Position numbers and translations under genes: made by a program. Shown piece after piece: positions 1 to 11,319 of a DNA stretch of 64,000 bases. Position 1 is the first letter of the stretch; every line of letters begins with the position of its first letter. Below the pieces are notes generated by a model. The model did no database searches. It was not told where the DNA came from and worked only from the letters and a program-made list of their open reading frames with translations. This stretch comes from Polymyxa betae (taxonomy: Eukaryota; Endomyxa; Phytomyxea; Plasmodiophorida; Plasmodiophoridae), in assembly GCA_003693705.1 (NCBI GenBank), contig RBZT01000768.1, positions 1 to 64,000 on the forward strand. Reading direction: 5' to 3'.

Positions 1-293
1 TTTAAGATTGCCGCAACTGTACGACCGGGAATAAAACACTCACTTTCCATTCTATCATTCAAACAGCGTGTGTCTCGTTCGTTTTCTTCAATTCAACAAA
101 ACAATTAAAGAGGTCTGGGGTGTTCTTCAATCCATTATATATGAACAATATTGTTTTTTTTTTTCTGAAAATCAAGCTGTTGTTATGAGTCCTTGGTCAG
201 TGATCTTCAATTCTATTCCAGAGCTCTATATATATATTTCAATATAAATAGAACACAACTGAAAGTTGATTCTTACACTAACTGGAAACACCT
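1..293. other. Left-edge non-coding stretch
   Basis: No gene is recognised here. The stretch is AT-rich with a T-run near base 155 and a short AT dinucleotide tract near base 230. It holds the 3' flank of the RAD51D-like gene, whose last exon appears to stop at 294; a further small 3' exon cannot be excluded. Confidence 0.4.
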
Positions 294-1236
294 TTAAAGC
301 GCTAAATGAATTCCTGAATGTAGTCGTATTTGTAGTGAGAAATATCTCCTCGTCAGCAAAATGAGAGATAGCCTTTGCATCACACAATCAACTTTATCTG
401 TAATTATGGGGATTTGGGATCCTACTAAAGATCTATTATTATTCTCGTTAATATTATTGAATGCTGATGTACGATAACTCAAAAGAACTACTAGATTATG
501 CTGTTTGCATAATTCCCTTATAGTCTACATAAATATTTAAATTCCATAGAGAAAACAGAGAATTCACCCAAAACCGTTAGAAATGCAGATTTGAGATTAG
601 CAGAAGTTCTTTTGTCTAGAGAGGACAGTAAAACTGATACATCATCAATAATGATTAATTTTACTTTGTTTAAGAAAGGATCGTCCTAAATGTAAAAATA
701 CTTAAAATGACATAGATTGGATGAAATACAAATAGGTACCTGTGTACATAACGAATGTAATATTGATGTTAATGTATCCATTACTGATAGAATCGTCACA
801 CAAAAGTAGCATTTAATTCTGTTCAGAACCTGTTTACTAATGAGACCAACATATCCAATATTAATAACAATGTACCTGATCTGACCAATGATCTGATAGA
901 TGTATAAGGTAATCCTGTACAGCAAGAGTAGATTGTGAATGTAGATAACATACATGATATGTATTAGCAGCATATAATGCAGAACTCCATAATACCTATA
1001 TAGATATGAATGATACAAGTTCATATATTAGAATATGATATAACCTGTGATATAGGAGTCATATATTGACCTATTAGTAGATAGATATGTCCACTAATAA
1101 GACCACCATATGACATTAATCCATCCAATGTCTCACATCCCCAGCTTATCATTACACCAGTACTTTCATATTCATCAATGAGATCCAGGCATGATCTAGA
1201 CATATCATCCCGATCGTGTGATCTCGGACCAGACAT
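294..1236 (-). CDS. RAD51D: RAD51D-like recombinase paralogue with degenerate Walker A
   Basis: RecA/RAD51-family ATPase paralogues assist RAD51 filament assembly in homologous recombination in the nucleus. I read five exons (1236-1045, 995-876, 829-740, 685-575, 524-294) giving 247 codons plus stop, shorter than human RAD51D (328 aa). Exon 1 carries the family motif GCETLDGLMSYGGLISGHIY. The P-loop that follows reads GQYMTPISQ in place of the RAD51D form GxxxxGKTQ, so the nucleotide-binding Lys and Thr are replaced by Ile and Ser. Exon 3 (RIKCYFCVTILSVMDTL) and the Walker B strand in exon 4 (VKLIIIDDVSVLL) match the RAD51D pattern well; exon 5 has ELCKQHNLVVLLSYRTSA. The start is the first ATG; an upstream TTG in frame was ignored. 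The gene is divergent from the CLU-like gene. The C-terminal end is the least certain part. XRCC2 or another RAD51 paralogue is the main alternative. Confidence 0.7.
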
Positions 1237-1335
1237 CAATCCAAATATAAAACAATGTCCCCTACATATATATCTATCTGTAAACTAGATATTTGATTGT
1301 GTAGATATTCTTCATATACAATTGGCATATTATAT
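1237..1335. promoter_or_regulatory. Shared divergent promoter region
   Basis: Only 99 bases separate the start codons of the minus-strand RAD51D-like gene and the plus-strand CLU-like gene, so both promoters must lie here or overlap the coding ends. AT-rich tracts (TATATATAT near 1266) are seen, but no specific element is recognised. Confidence 0.45.
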
Positions 1336-4300
1336 ATGATGCCATGTTTTACATCAATCAATTGGCAGACATTTCATCCAATTTGTAATCGTGATCCAGA
1401 TGATAAACAATGGGATCATAGATGGCAATCAGCTATGTTATATCCATCTGATACTTATACAACATATCAATATCGTGCTCAACTTCTCAAGTCCATTAGA
1501 CATGAATTTATCTGTTCTATTACAGATCTGATATCCACATTGAATTATGATGACGAATCATGGAGAGCCTGTAACAATCTCATCACAATTGATAATATCG
1601 AGTTAAGACGTCTATCAAGCTGCAATGAATATAATCAATGGAGATGTCGTCTAAGATCTTTTGAGATTATTCATATGATACAAAGTAATGATGCAGAACA
1701 TGTTTATATTCATACACCATTGATAGCTATTATATCAATATCCAATATATCAATATTAGCTATTGCATCTGTACATCATCTACATCAGGATTTTATATCA
1801 ATATCCACAATTATATCACATCATATTCAATGTCAAAAACAGATTACATCTGGTCGATTATATTTCATGGGTGATGACGATCATAATAATTTCGTGATAC
1901 ATCTTCGAGATGATGTTTATATCAGATCTGAGCTTATACTAAATCAGCTTATATCTAAACATTCACTAAATCGTACTCAATTGGATACAATTATTACAAG
2001 GAGAATGAAATCAGCTGCTCGAGCTCTTGATAAACTTCACCTTGATATGAATTGTTCAAATGTGATTACTCGAGGTCAGCTGATAACAGCTTGTATTCAT
2101 GAATATGGTGAGATGATGATCTAATTACTGCTTTGTAGATACATAATTATTGTACTGTTTAGGTATTAATTGTAGATTATTGGGTCATATTCAGACACAA
2201 GTTCAACACATTACAACACGTCTCTGTATATCTCACGAACTCATTTGTAGATCTGTCAAGTTCCTACTTCGTAATCATACTGATATACATCAATTATATA
2301 GAGATTTGGAGAATCAAATCTCTGCTGTATTACTTGATAGATATGAATATTTAACAAATGAACAAGAACGTCAGATCATCTCCTGCTTCATTGATACTCA
2401 TGGTAAGCAATACTCCATATCTAGTCAATATTCGATCTGAAATTCAATTAGAATTCTGGGAACGGATCTTGCTGGATTCTGGTCAAGAACATGTCCAGAA
2501 TTCTGTTTCAATATCTGATATAAGATCTCAATTAATTAGAATGAATGAGATGGGATGTGTGAGATTATCTAATGATATAATGACATATAATATGACATTG
2601 ATGATATCTGATCTAATCTCTATAGATATTGCATTAGATCGCTGGAGACAATCTATCATTAAATCATTTCATGTCAATCATCTAGTTAATGGTGAACTAC
2701 TAGCTAAAAGATCACATCTGTTGTTTTTATTGATGCATCATAAACCTGATTATGTACTTAATCAAGTTGAGAGAATTATTGAAGAGATCAGTAGGATGAC
2801 ATGTTCGAATATGAGCAGATATTTAACATTATCTAAATGTTCTATTATTCTATCATATCTACAACAATATAGACAAGCATTTGCATTATTGAATAATATT
2901 CCAACTGATCAATATCATTATCTATCTGCATCTGCTGAAATTCAATGTAATCGAGGTCAGATTCTATGTCATATATGATATTAAATATGAAGATATTATT
3001 AGGTCTACTTCAAGAATATATGAACACATTACAGACTATATTACATAGACCAAACTGTATTGGTAATTGCCATTTACAGCTCGATTCAATTCTGAAATTA
3101 ATATCATGTCGTATGGAAATGAATCAATATGATCAAGTATCAAGTTTATTACATAATGCAGATATGCAGCTAAGATCTTACACTCAACCGGTTTATTTAG
3201 TCACATTTCTAATCTGTCTAAGTAAATGTTATCAATCATCTCGTGATTATTCGACAGCGAAACAGATTCTGACAGAATCTCGTCAAATCGCTGAGAAACA
3301 TCTACTTGGATCAGATCGAATATATTTGGTGTATTGCTTGTCTGATCTTGCAGATTTACATATTCATCATTTGAAACAATCTGTCTCTGCGATTTCATTA
3401 TTACAGAAGGCAATCGATGAGATGCACAAGATTCATGATTCATCGTCTAATGATTCATATATGATCTCTCTATTGGGAAGATTAAGTTGTGCATTATCTG
3501 AATCAGGTAATCATGACATTGCAAATAGAATGTTACGTCTGTCTGTAGTTCGTGGACAATCTCTACTTAATTCAAATTCTGCAAATATGTTCGAGATCAC
3601 TGCATTGATAGAAATTGCTACATCGTACAATCAGTATGTGAAGCACATTGTTCATCATTAAGTAAATCAATGTTTGTATAGGTTGGGTGAAACTAAGAAA
3701 TCAGCCCAGATTTGGCTACAAGCTTGGAATCGAATATGTTCATCATCATGTTTATATCGCATATCATCATGTTTAACAGTATCATTGAATTCATGCAATA
3801 ATGATACCCAACAATCGCTTGATATATTACATAATGCATTAGAATATGCACATATCATATATACTGAACAACATCATATTCCATCACAAATTCAGTTACG
3901 TATTGCTAAACTTCATATTGAATTACAGGAATATGATCAGGCTGATCATATTCTTACCAATCTTCATCTACTGTGCAATTCTACTTCGTATGTTGTTGTG
4001 TATTGCATATAAAATCATATCTGATCTATCTAATTACAGATATATGAGAAATTCGGATATTCATGTTCAATGTTGGACATTACAATCTCATTTATTTCTG
4101 CTACTAAGACGATATTTGCATTGTAAATCCCATCTCAATGATTGTATTGAGCAGATTGAATGTGAACCTGTCTGTTTACCAATTATTACTCCATCTTCTC
4201 TATATGATCTATTAGCTGCACAAATACGTATTCATCAGAAATTATGTGAATTTACTCATACAAATCGCTTGATCGAACGAGCTAAATCTATTTGTGACAA

Positions 4301-5366
4301 GTTCTTTAATAATTTAGTTGGTGGTCATACTGTTCTCATGAATCTGTCATGTTTATTTGCTAAATCACATAGATATGATATAGCCAGAAATATTCTAATT
4401 GATGCATGGGAGATGTGTAAACTCAATGCATTTCATGATCAATATCTACATACTGATTCACTTCAAATTCGTAGCAAGATCTGGTTTATAGAATTTGCTC
4501 GCTGTACGATATTATATTCGAATATACTGGGTGAGGATAATATGATCGGTCTTGGATATTGTGCTCTACAGGATGTATTAAACATTGTATTACATCTAAC
4601 ACAATCTCATCAACATGCTTATCATGATCTCATATACGAATTACGTCATGCTCAAGCTCGATTAATGTTTAGGAAAAAGGATGGGATAGAAGAATTTCAA
4701 ATATTGACCAAGATGTTGAAGGATGGTGATATTGGAGATCCTGTTAAATCAGCTATTATATATAGTCGTATGGCATCAATTAAGCATCAATTAGGTGATG
4801 AACATCAACGATTACATTATCTGAAATTAGCATTGAATATGTTATTAATGAGTGATGATATTAGAGCTAGATGGCTATTAAGCATTGTTCGACGTGTGTT
4901 AAGAAGGAAGAAGACGGTCGAATTGAATCGACTGAGTAATATGGATCTGTATGATATAGAATCATATTTACCTGATATTAACAATGACATCATGCATCTA
5001 CCTGATCATATTCCTACCCAATTATTACTTGATAATCGACAATATATTCAGGAACAGCTGCATGAATATGAGAAATGTCTTCATATTGGACATGATTATA
5101 TAGCAATGACATTAATAGAATTAGCACAAGCATATAGAGATGAAAGAATGTATTCTCATGCATCTATATGTATATTACGTGCTAAATCAATTATCAAATC
5201 ACGACAGTTATCTATCAAGATACCAAATCTACATTTTAATATAAAATCAGATCCGAAACTCCATCATAACTCAACTCAATCAAGCATTCAATCGAAATCA
5301 ACTGGAACTGTCAAGACTAAGAAGAAGCTGAGTAATAAAAGTAAGAGCTCCCCGTATTTATATTGA
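1336..5366 (+). CDS. CLU (clustered mitochondria)-like TPR protein
   Basis: Six exons (1336-2107, 2163-2402, 2452-2955, 3003-3633, 3682-3987, 4040-5366) sum to exactly 3780 bases, 1259 aa, which supports the splice model. In CLU1/CLUH family proteins, a CLU domain, an eIF3-p135-like central region and C-terminal TPRs bind mRNAs of mitochondrial proteins in the cytosol. Here the N-terminal part shows RAQLLKSIRHEFICSITD, resembling the CLU domain. The splice across intron 1 restores HEYGINCRLLGHI, and RLCISHELICRSVKFLLRNH follows, close to the CLU pattern GINxRYLG...ARAAKHxLR. From about residue 330 onward it is helical TPR sequence (for example LSDLADLHIHHLKQSVSAIS), with a last repeat IAMTLIELAQAYRDERM. 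The C-terminus is basic (KTKKKLSNKSKSS). It is shorter and much more divergent than typical CLUH, so it may be a paralogue. The first in-frame ATG is at 1336. Confidence 0.6.
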
Positions 5367-5605
5367 TTGTCAAGTAACTGCTTCATGATCTTTAACTCCA
5401 ACATGTATGATAGCTACTTTGTTCTTTCACTATCGTCATTGCTTCATTTTTATGCTCTTCAAATGGCAGTTCCCCGTTTTCCATGATCACCTAAACAGCC
5501 GTAATACCAGACCAATTTGAATGATCATGCATTCATGCTCAATAAAAATATATAAATGATCAAGCCCATATCGGCGAATATTTCTCAAATAAATGTATTT
5601 TATGA

Positions 5606-6330
5606 TCAAACTTTCTGGAGTTCAGCTTCCGCCAGTATAGCCTTGAAATAGGCCAGGGTTCTTGTCACTTCTTGAAAGTACGTTTTATCGGCCTTCATGA
5701 AGTGGGCAACTGCCATTTGTAAATGCAACCTAAGTAAACGCTGATCAAAGTATCGGAACATGCTTGTCAGACCAATTATGAAATCGACATGTTGAAAACC
5801 AGGCGCCCCATTTCGGCATGCATTCAATGGTGTCGTAATCGTGCTCGATGGCGCCGATCTCATCTTCTACCGCATTGATGATGCTCTGCAGTTTTTTCAA
5901 ATGATTAAGAGTGGCGATCTTGCTGAATGCAGACCCGCCCCCCTTGCAATCGTACTTTGGGTTTCATTTTTGAGATGTCGACGACTGCAGCGTCCATATA
6001 GATCATTGGGTTTTTCAAGATAAGTTGATTTGGAATGCGAGGAATGAAGTACTCCTCAGACAACGTTTTCTGATATTGAGCGAGGATGACACACCTCCCT
6101 GGAAGGAATTGAGGACATTTGTCATTCGACTTTCAGACAATATCTGGTCTTTGACTAGTTGATCTTCAGGTTTAAAACTATAGATAAATCAATGTGGATA
6201 ATGTCGATCCGAATGGGTGTGTTAGCGTACCTTCGTCAGAGTCGCCACTGCAGATCCTGCTCGCTGCAATTTTCCGTTAATTGTGGATTTCGTCAATTTC
6301 TATGTATGCAATCAACAAGCAGCAAATTGA
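5606..6330 (-). pseudogene. Unidentified multi-exon gene with a one-base frame break
   Basis: Coding-like minus-strand sequence that I cannot assign. Pieces in order: KLQRAGSAVATLTK, then CPQFLPGRCVILAQYQKTLS, EEYFIPRIPNQLILKNP, MDAAVVDISKMKPKVRLQG, then, in another frame, GSAFSKIATLNHLKKLQSII and AVEDEIGAIEHDYDTIE, and finally MAVAHFMKADKTYFQEVTRT with a stop at 5606. The two middle pieces join in frame only if one G is removed from a run of six (5938-5943 on the plus strand). No GT-AG intron fits there, so this is either a sequence error or a real frameshift. Flanking introns have normal GT-AG ends. The C-terminal half looks helical or coiled. The 5' boundary is not resolved. Listed as pseudogene only because of the break; it may be a functional gene. 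Confidence 0.4.
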
Positions 6331-6787
6331 CAAAATCTATAGTGTTAAGGATAAACATTTCTTTATTAAACAATAACAAGTCAAAGAATACTATCAGACA
6401 ACATCGTATTCGTACGAAATTACGAAATTAACCCAAAGTTATTGCTCAAACATGCATAAGACTTGCTGATCAGTTCTGCAAACAAAATGCGGGAATTTGG
6501 TACCTTCATCGCCAGAACTGAGGTCAGATTCGGTTGCGACCGGAAACCAAGGCTGCCATGATTACATTCAGATCAAATATCAAATTTCCGGGAAATTATC
6601 GCAGCTAATTGACAGCAGTTATAATGGTGGGCAACTACGGTTTTGATAAAAAAAATAAATAAAAGTACTGTATGAGTTACATCGACGTTGACGTACATAT
6701 CTCTGTACTGGCCCAGGATCAGGGCTATAATTGGGTGATCATGTATTTCATTGTTAATAATATTATATACAATGATATATTATTGAA
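6331..6787. other. Intergenic region
   Basis: No convincing coding sequence. It contains AT-rich tracts (A-run near 6645) and one copy of the recurring decamer GTACTGGCCC at 6705-6714, described separately. Confidence 0.4.
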
Positions 6788-7422
6788 TTAAATAAGCAAT
6801 GTGAGAGCAATGATGGCAATGACAGATACAGATTTGGATATAGCTGAGCTTTCAGTAAGTAGGTCGAGATTCTCAGTATCATCTTGTACATCAATATCAG
6901 AAGTTAATTCTTTGATTTTGTCCACAACCTTGATGGGTTTCATTGGTTTCGTAGATCCAGATCCTTGATTTTGTCTATTGATAATAGCAGGAGAGCCTGT
7001 TCCTGTCTGCTGAGTTCTATTAACATCCGATGAATTGCTTCTAACAAAAAATGAGATCGTTGCATGTTTGCGATATCTGGATGGATATGGAGCTGGTGTA
7101 GTATTATTCAAATCTGGTGATATAAATGGACATTGTGATTCTGGTAATGAACACCAATTACAATGTAGGGCAGTATTACCACACCAACCTAATTTACTAC
7201 AGCAATATCCAGCTAATAAGTAATGATTAATATGATGAATATAATCATAATATAAATGTACATACTAGGACAGAGGTTCCATTGATGATATGGTCCACAT
7301 GTTCCATCAACAGATATAACACGATTGTATGATGGCACAATAGTCCCATTATTCTCTTGTGATTCTACATCAGCAAGTAATATGATCACCATCATCACAA
7401 TATAAGTAGCTGAAGAGTTCAT
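6788..7422 (-). CDS. Secreted hevein-type chitin-binding protein, probable GPI anchor
   Basis: Two exons (7422-7266 and 7212-6788; 53-base intron) encode 193 aa. Residues 1-21 form a signal peptide (hydrophobic IVMMVIILLA core). The splice assembles a type-1 chitin-binding (CBM18) module: TCGPYHQWNLCPTGYCCSKL then GWCGNTALHCNW, with the expected CG...CP..CCS..GWCG...C spacing. A Ser/Thr/Pro-rich and Asn-rich linker with several N-x-S/T sites follows, and the chain ends in a short hydrophobic tail (VSVIAIIALTLLI) after small residues, as in GPI-anchored proteins. Expected location is the cell surface or wall, binding chitin or GlcNAc polymers. Such modules are expanded in chytrids. No catalytic domain is present. 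Confidence 0.75.
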
Positions 7423-7776
7423 ATCTGAACAACTCGAACAATATGTTAATGATGATGATTAAAGGCAGCAAATCGCTTAAATAGATGAGATTTGGGCCCA
7501 GTATCAGGATAGGTGAACCTGGAACAATAATCGTGATAGTTGGGAATATCTGCATAAAGAGAGTGACATGCAGCGAACAGAATCTCGAATATTCATCTAA
7601 CAGAGATCTGCAGTATATCCTCTATGTATCCAGATCATTCTGTATTAAACAACTTCTTGATCAAATGATCATCATTCGATGCAGATCGTTCCAGAAGATT
7701 ATTCAAGTCCGATCTCGGCCTTCACCATCATAATCTGTAATCTCTGACAAACACTCTTCTTAATTCGACTGGTACA
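7423..7776. other. Divergent intergenic region
   Basis: Lies between the starts of the chitin-binding gene (minus) and the Nop6-like gene (plus), so it should contain both promoters. Overlapping open frames here look like chance shadows. No specific element is recognised. Confidence 0.4.
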
Positions 7777-8612
7777 ATGACGAAGGTTGCTGTAAAGAAA
7801 ACGAAGTTGAAGAAGAGTGTCCAACGGATCTCGAAACATGATAATGTGAAGACGTTGGATGTAAAGCTACAGGAGCAGGAATCTGTTCCTGATCTGCAGA
7901 ATGATACACAGAATGATGAAAAGACAGAGGCAGCAACATCTTGCAAGATCGAATATGAAACTGATGATGAACAGACTCAGAACAAACCTACTAAACGTAG
8001 ACAGAAACTGATTGCATTTATTGGTAATTTACCATATGGAATTACTGAAGAAAGACTTCGGTAAACAAATATGAAATAATCATATCAGTTTACTGATATT
8101 GATGATGTAGTGAATTCTTAAATATGAACGAACATATTATTGAGATCCGATTACCTCGAAATGCTAAGAATAAGTCCCGAACACAAGGATATGCATTCTG
8201 TGAGTTTAATGACAAGCTCGCCTTCAGAGTAAGATGACCTCCATAACCTCTACACAATATTCTTATTTTCTTATAGAAATGTCTCTTATTGCATCACTCC
8301 AAATTTGAGGTGTCGCTCTTTGATTGTATGCATCTCTCCATAATAATAGTGATGATAATAGGGGCGACGAATCAATGTAGAACTAACTGCTGGTGGTGGA
8401 GGAAATACACAGAATCGTAAGAAGAAGATCGCTATTAAGAATCGTGAAGCTGATAAATGGAGGGTCAGCATACATTCCAACGGTCTCTGCAAGCGGAAAT
8501 CTAATTTGTTGAACTCTAGGCCAAAAGAATGCAGAAACAACAACAGGAATTGAATCAGAGCGACAAGAAAGATGTAGAGAAGCAATCCAAATACAAAGCG
8601 TCATCGAAATGA
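7777..8612 (+). CDS. NOP6: Nop6-like nucleolar RRM protein
   Basis: Five exons (7777-8060, 8111-8228, 8277-8309, 8362-8463, 8520-8612) total 630 bases, 209 aa. The lysine-rich N-terminal part precedes a single RRM: RNP2-like KLIAFIGNLPYGITEERLR, then EIRLPRNAKNKSRTQGYAFC (RNP1 region). The RRM ends with GRRINVELTAGGGGNTQNRK, the signature of fungal Nop6, followed by basic helices (KKIAIKNREADKWRAKR). Yeast Nop6 acts in early 40S ribosomal subunit assembly in the nucleolus. All four introns are 48-56 bases. The gene is convergent with the PI31 gene (stop to stop 106 bases). Confidence 0.75.
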
Positions 8613-8718
8613 TGTCATGACCTGCTTGTCAATGTATTATATAATAAGGTAAAGAGATTGATAAAGAATAGTTTAGCTGATGAATATTGATTATTATATG
8701 GTAATTACCGAACGATAT

Positions 8719-9531
8719 TTAGAAAGGGAAATGTCCAGGTCCATCAAATCTTGGTGGCATAAAGATATCCCTATTAGGACTACAAAACATTCAGAGCAGA
8801 TTATTGGAACAATGTCAACCAGGAGCTTACTCTCCATTAAATCCTCGATCTGGACCGAATGGATCAAATCTAGGAACACGACCACGACCTCGTCCACGAG
8901 TAAACATTGGATGATCTGGTCCCATAAAACTTCCACCAGATCCTGATCCAAATGGATCAATAGGTCTTGGACCTAGATCATCGTCAAAATCACCATGAGG
9001 ACGAATAGGTCGACGTGGAATTCGTAGCGGATCCTGATCTTCTTCATCTTCATAACCATAGACGTCATATCTGGGTCCAGATGCCACCTTAAGAACAGAT
9101 GAACGAAACTCTTTGACAACTCGGTCCGAAATAAGAACGACCAGATCATCGAGATTGGAATAAACAGTAGATAGTTGGTTGAGGTTGTGATTAGATTGTA
9201 AATAATCAGGAATAATAAGCTCAAGACTGATAATACAATCAGATCCAGGCACATTAGCATGTATAATAAGAGATTGATCGACTACTAAACACTTTACAAC
9301 AACAACAGCATTGTCTCGTCGATATCGGAATGTATAGATGCCTGGATTGGCGTTCCAGGCCCCAGGAAGGCCTTCATATGATCGATCACCAGCACCAGTA
9401 TCTTCATCCAGGCCGACCAGCTGGAATCCATTGCTAACGAATGCCAAATGGACAGCATACGCGATTGGGTCCGACTCTGTACTGAATCGTGGTGATTGTC
9501 GTTGATAGATTTGATCTACTGTTAATGACAT
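8719..9531 (-). CDS. PSMF1: PI31-like proteasome inhibitor/assembly factor
   Basis: Two exons (9531-8831, 8779-8719; 51-base intron) encode 253 aa, close to PI31 length. The N-terminal 150 residues look like the globular FP (Fbxo7/PI31) domain (DPIAYAVHLAFVSNGFQLVG at residues 20-40, IYTFRYRRDNAVVVVKCL). The C-terminal third is Pro/Gly/Arg-rich with repeated DPFG and GPDHPMF elements (RFDPFGPDRGFNG), the hallmark of the PI31 tail that contacts the 20S proteasome. Splicing replaces a premature stop after FNGE with DPNRDIFMPPRFDGPGHFPF. Role: regulation or transport of 20S proteasomes in cytosol and nucleus. Confidence 0.75.
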
Positions 9532-9677
9532 ATTTAATAATGAAATGATTAATATGACATCATTCTTTATCCATTCAGTTCAATATTTTAACGCAACTTT
9601 TCAACTTCACCAATATCATGGCGCTTCTTTTCATCAAATTCGTGAAAACAATAATATATATGGTACAATAAGATCAT

Positions 9678-10600
9678 TTACAGATTCATTAGACATTTTA
9701 AATAAGATAACAACTGGATCCGCTTTCCATTCCATGTCTGCAATTTCTCGATTATATCGGGTGTACTTTCCATGGTTTCCGGATCGAATTCAATATGAAC
9801 ACCTGATAATATTGCAAGACCATCTCCAAATTTACTCTTGACGATCGCAGCTCGTCCGTCTTCATACCTTCCGATCACCTCAACATCAGTGTCGTCAACG
9901 ATATCAAAATATGGGCCTCCATTGAAATAAAATGGAATATCCTCGTTATCATGCAGCAACTTGACATTGGCAGCTCGTGCACCATGTTCAGTACCATAAA
10001 TAAAGCCGGGGAATGCTGCCCCTTTAGCAATGGCATTGATCAGTGCAAGATCTCGATCTCCAATGACCGCATAATCCGGTCGGTCTACCTCGAATTCGAC
10101 TCGCTTCGTTGCAAAATATGCCCCAGCACATAGACCTTTGAATAATGAACATGTTAGAATACAGTTAACAAGTACCAGAGGGGGTGGAATTTACCGAAAT
10201 AAATGCCACCTTTACGAACAAATTGTCGAATGAGATCTGTTGCTCTAGGCTCTAAACTTGCAACATATGGTTTATCTGCACCTCCAGGCATCACTAATAA
10301 TCGAGTAGATTCTATCCAGCTAGGCTGAACCAGAAATGAGACAATCGTTAACATTATCATGACGAAAACGAGCACCTCTCGAAGATTGTCAGCATTTGTT
10401 ATTGAAATCGGATAATCTGGAGTAAGATGCTTCTGAAGACAGGATAATGTCTGTACAAAACAACCTCGATTAACACCAGGCCCATTATATACCAAGATCG
10501 GGCTTGGCAATGATTGTGTCATAGCATGAGCTGAATACAGGATCATATAGACAATGAGACTGTTGATGATGCAGACTGTTGCATTACTAAACCTCTCCAT
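9678..10600 (-). CDS. Stand-alone BPL_N amidotransferase-like protein with signal peptide
   Basis: Three exons (10600-10376, 10324-10195, 10135-9678; introns 51 and 59 bases) give 270 aa. The sequence matches the N-terminal class-I-glutamine-amidotransferase-like domain (BPL_N) of fungal biotin protein ligase: ILVYNGPGVNRGCF, LLVMPGGADKPY, GGIYFGLCAGAYFATKRVEF (nucleophile-elbow Cys in GLCAGAY), FYFNGGPYFD and GLAILSGVHIEFDPE. The biotin ligase catalytic domain that normally follows is missing; the stop lies 146 bases before the PI31 start. The N-terminus from Met 10600 (MERFSNATVCIINSLIVYMI) reads like a signal peptide or anchor. An upstream ATG at 10630 is also in frame. Substrate unknown; secretion or ER location is an inference. 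Confidence 0.65.
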
Positions 10601-10874
10601 TGTAAATGGAGTATGTCTACGGCATACCATTGTACTAAACCTACCTATACTCACATCACTCTTACTTACTATTATTAGCGTCTATCCATATACAGTATAT
10701 AACCAATACAGTAACAACGGTTATCTATAATTCATCAGTCTGATCACTCTTATTACCCTCTTATTCTCTATCAGAATCTTTGTCCTATCGAAAGGATGCA
10801 TGAGTCATGATCGTTTCAAGCTATGTTCCGATTCGGTTCGCTGGCTTCATTTATTGGATTCCTTGTCAACTCAT
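10601..10874. other. Divergent intergenic region
   Basis: 274 bases between the starts of the BPL_N gene (minus) and the small secreted protein gene (plus). AT-rich with a TATA-like tract near 10695; nothing else recognised. Confidence 0.35.
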
Positions 10875-11250
10875 ATGATGTTGTCGAAGGTACTGCCTAT
10901 CATATTGCTGGTGATTTCAATGCTGCAGATGGTGTCCGGGCATGATGATCATGATGAGCATGACGATGAAAGAGATACTGTCTGCTGATTTCTTTATGTT
11001 TGATGCCATCTGAAATTAAGGTAGGACCAATTCCGTCATCGATGGGCTCATAATGATGAAGACTCTGATGTGACAACCAAGACTCTAACTATCACGGGTG
11101 ATTATACAGAGATTACCGAACAGAGCATATCTAATGGGATCCTTGATAGGTCAGGAAAGCCTGAAAGGCAAATATCATGGACGTCAAGATGATCATGAGG
11201 ATCATGATGAACAGGATTGGGGAATAGGAGATCTATTTCATTTCAATTGA
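10875..11250 (+). CDS. Small secreted His/Asp-rich protein
   Basis: Three exons (10875-10979, 11025-11097, 11150-11250; introns 45 and 52 bases) give a clean 92-aa frame. Residues 1-22 are a signal peptide (MMLSKVLPIILLVISMLQMV). The mature part begins HDDHDEHDDERD and ends RQDDHEDHDEQDWGIGDLFH, so acidic/histidine clusters flank a central segment TKTLTITGQESLKGKYHG. The clusters suggest divalent metal binding (Zn, Cu, Ca) outside the cell; that is inference. No cysteines, no recognised family. Both intron boundaries are needed to link the two His/Asp blocks, which supports the gene being real. Confidence 0.5.
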
Positions 11251-11319
11251 GCAGCAGCATAAGGCCTCCAGATTTGCAGCTAATTCTCAACGATTTCTCT
11301 CTGTATATTATATATCTTT

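Noticed and set aside
2403..2424. A 22-base intron in the CLU-like gene (GTAAGC to TCTAG)
   Set aside because: It keeps frame, but the next acceptor (AATTAG at 2451) gives a 49-base intron in the same frame, typical of this genome, and a better family match (HEFWERI).
1336..5366. APC5 or separase as identity of the TPR protein
   Set aside because: The spliced GINCRLLGHI and RSVKFLLRNH segments fit the CLU/eIF3-p135 pattern and not APC5 or separase.
7485..7733. Open frames between the chitin-binding and Nop6 genes
   Set aside because: Both strands are open over the same bases and neither shows protein-like composition.
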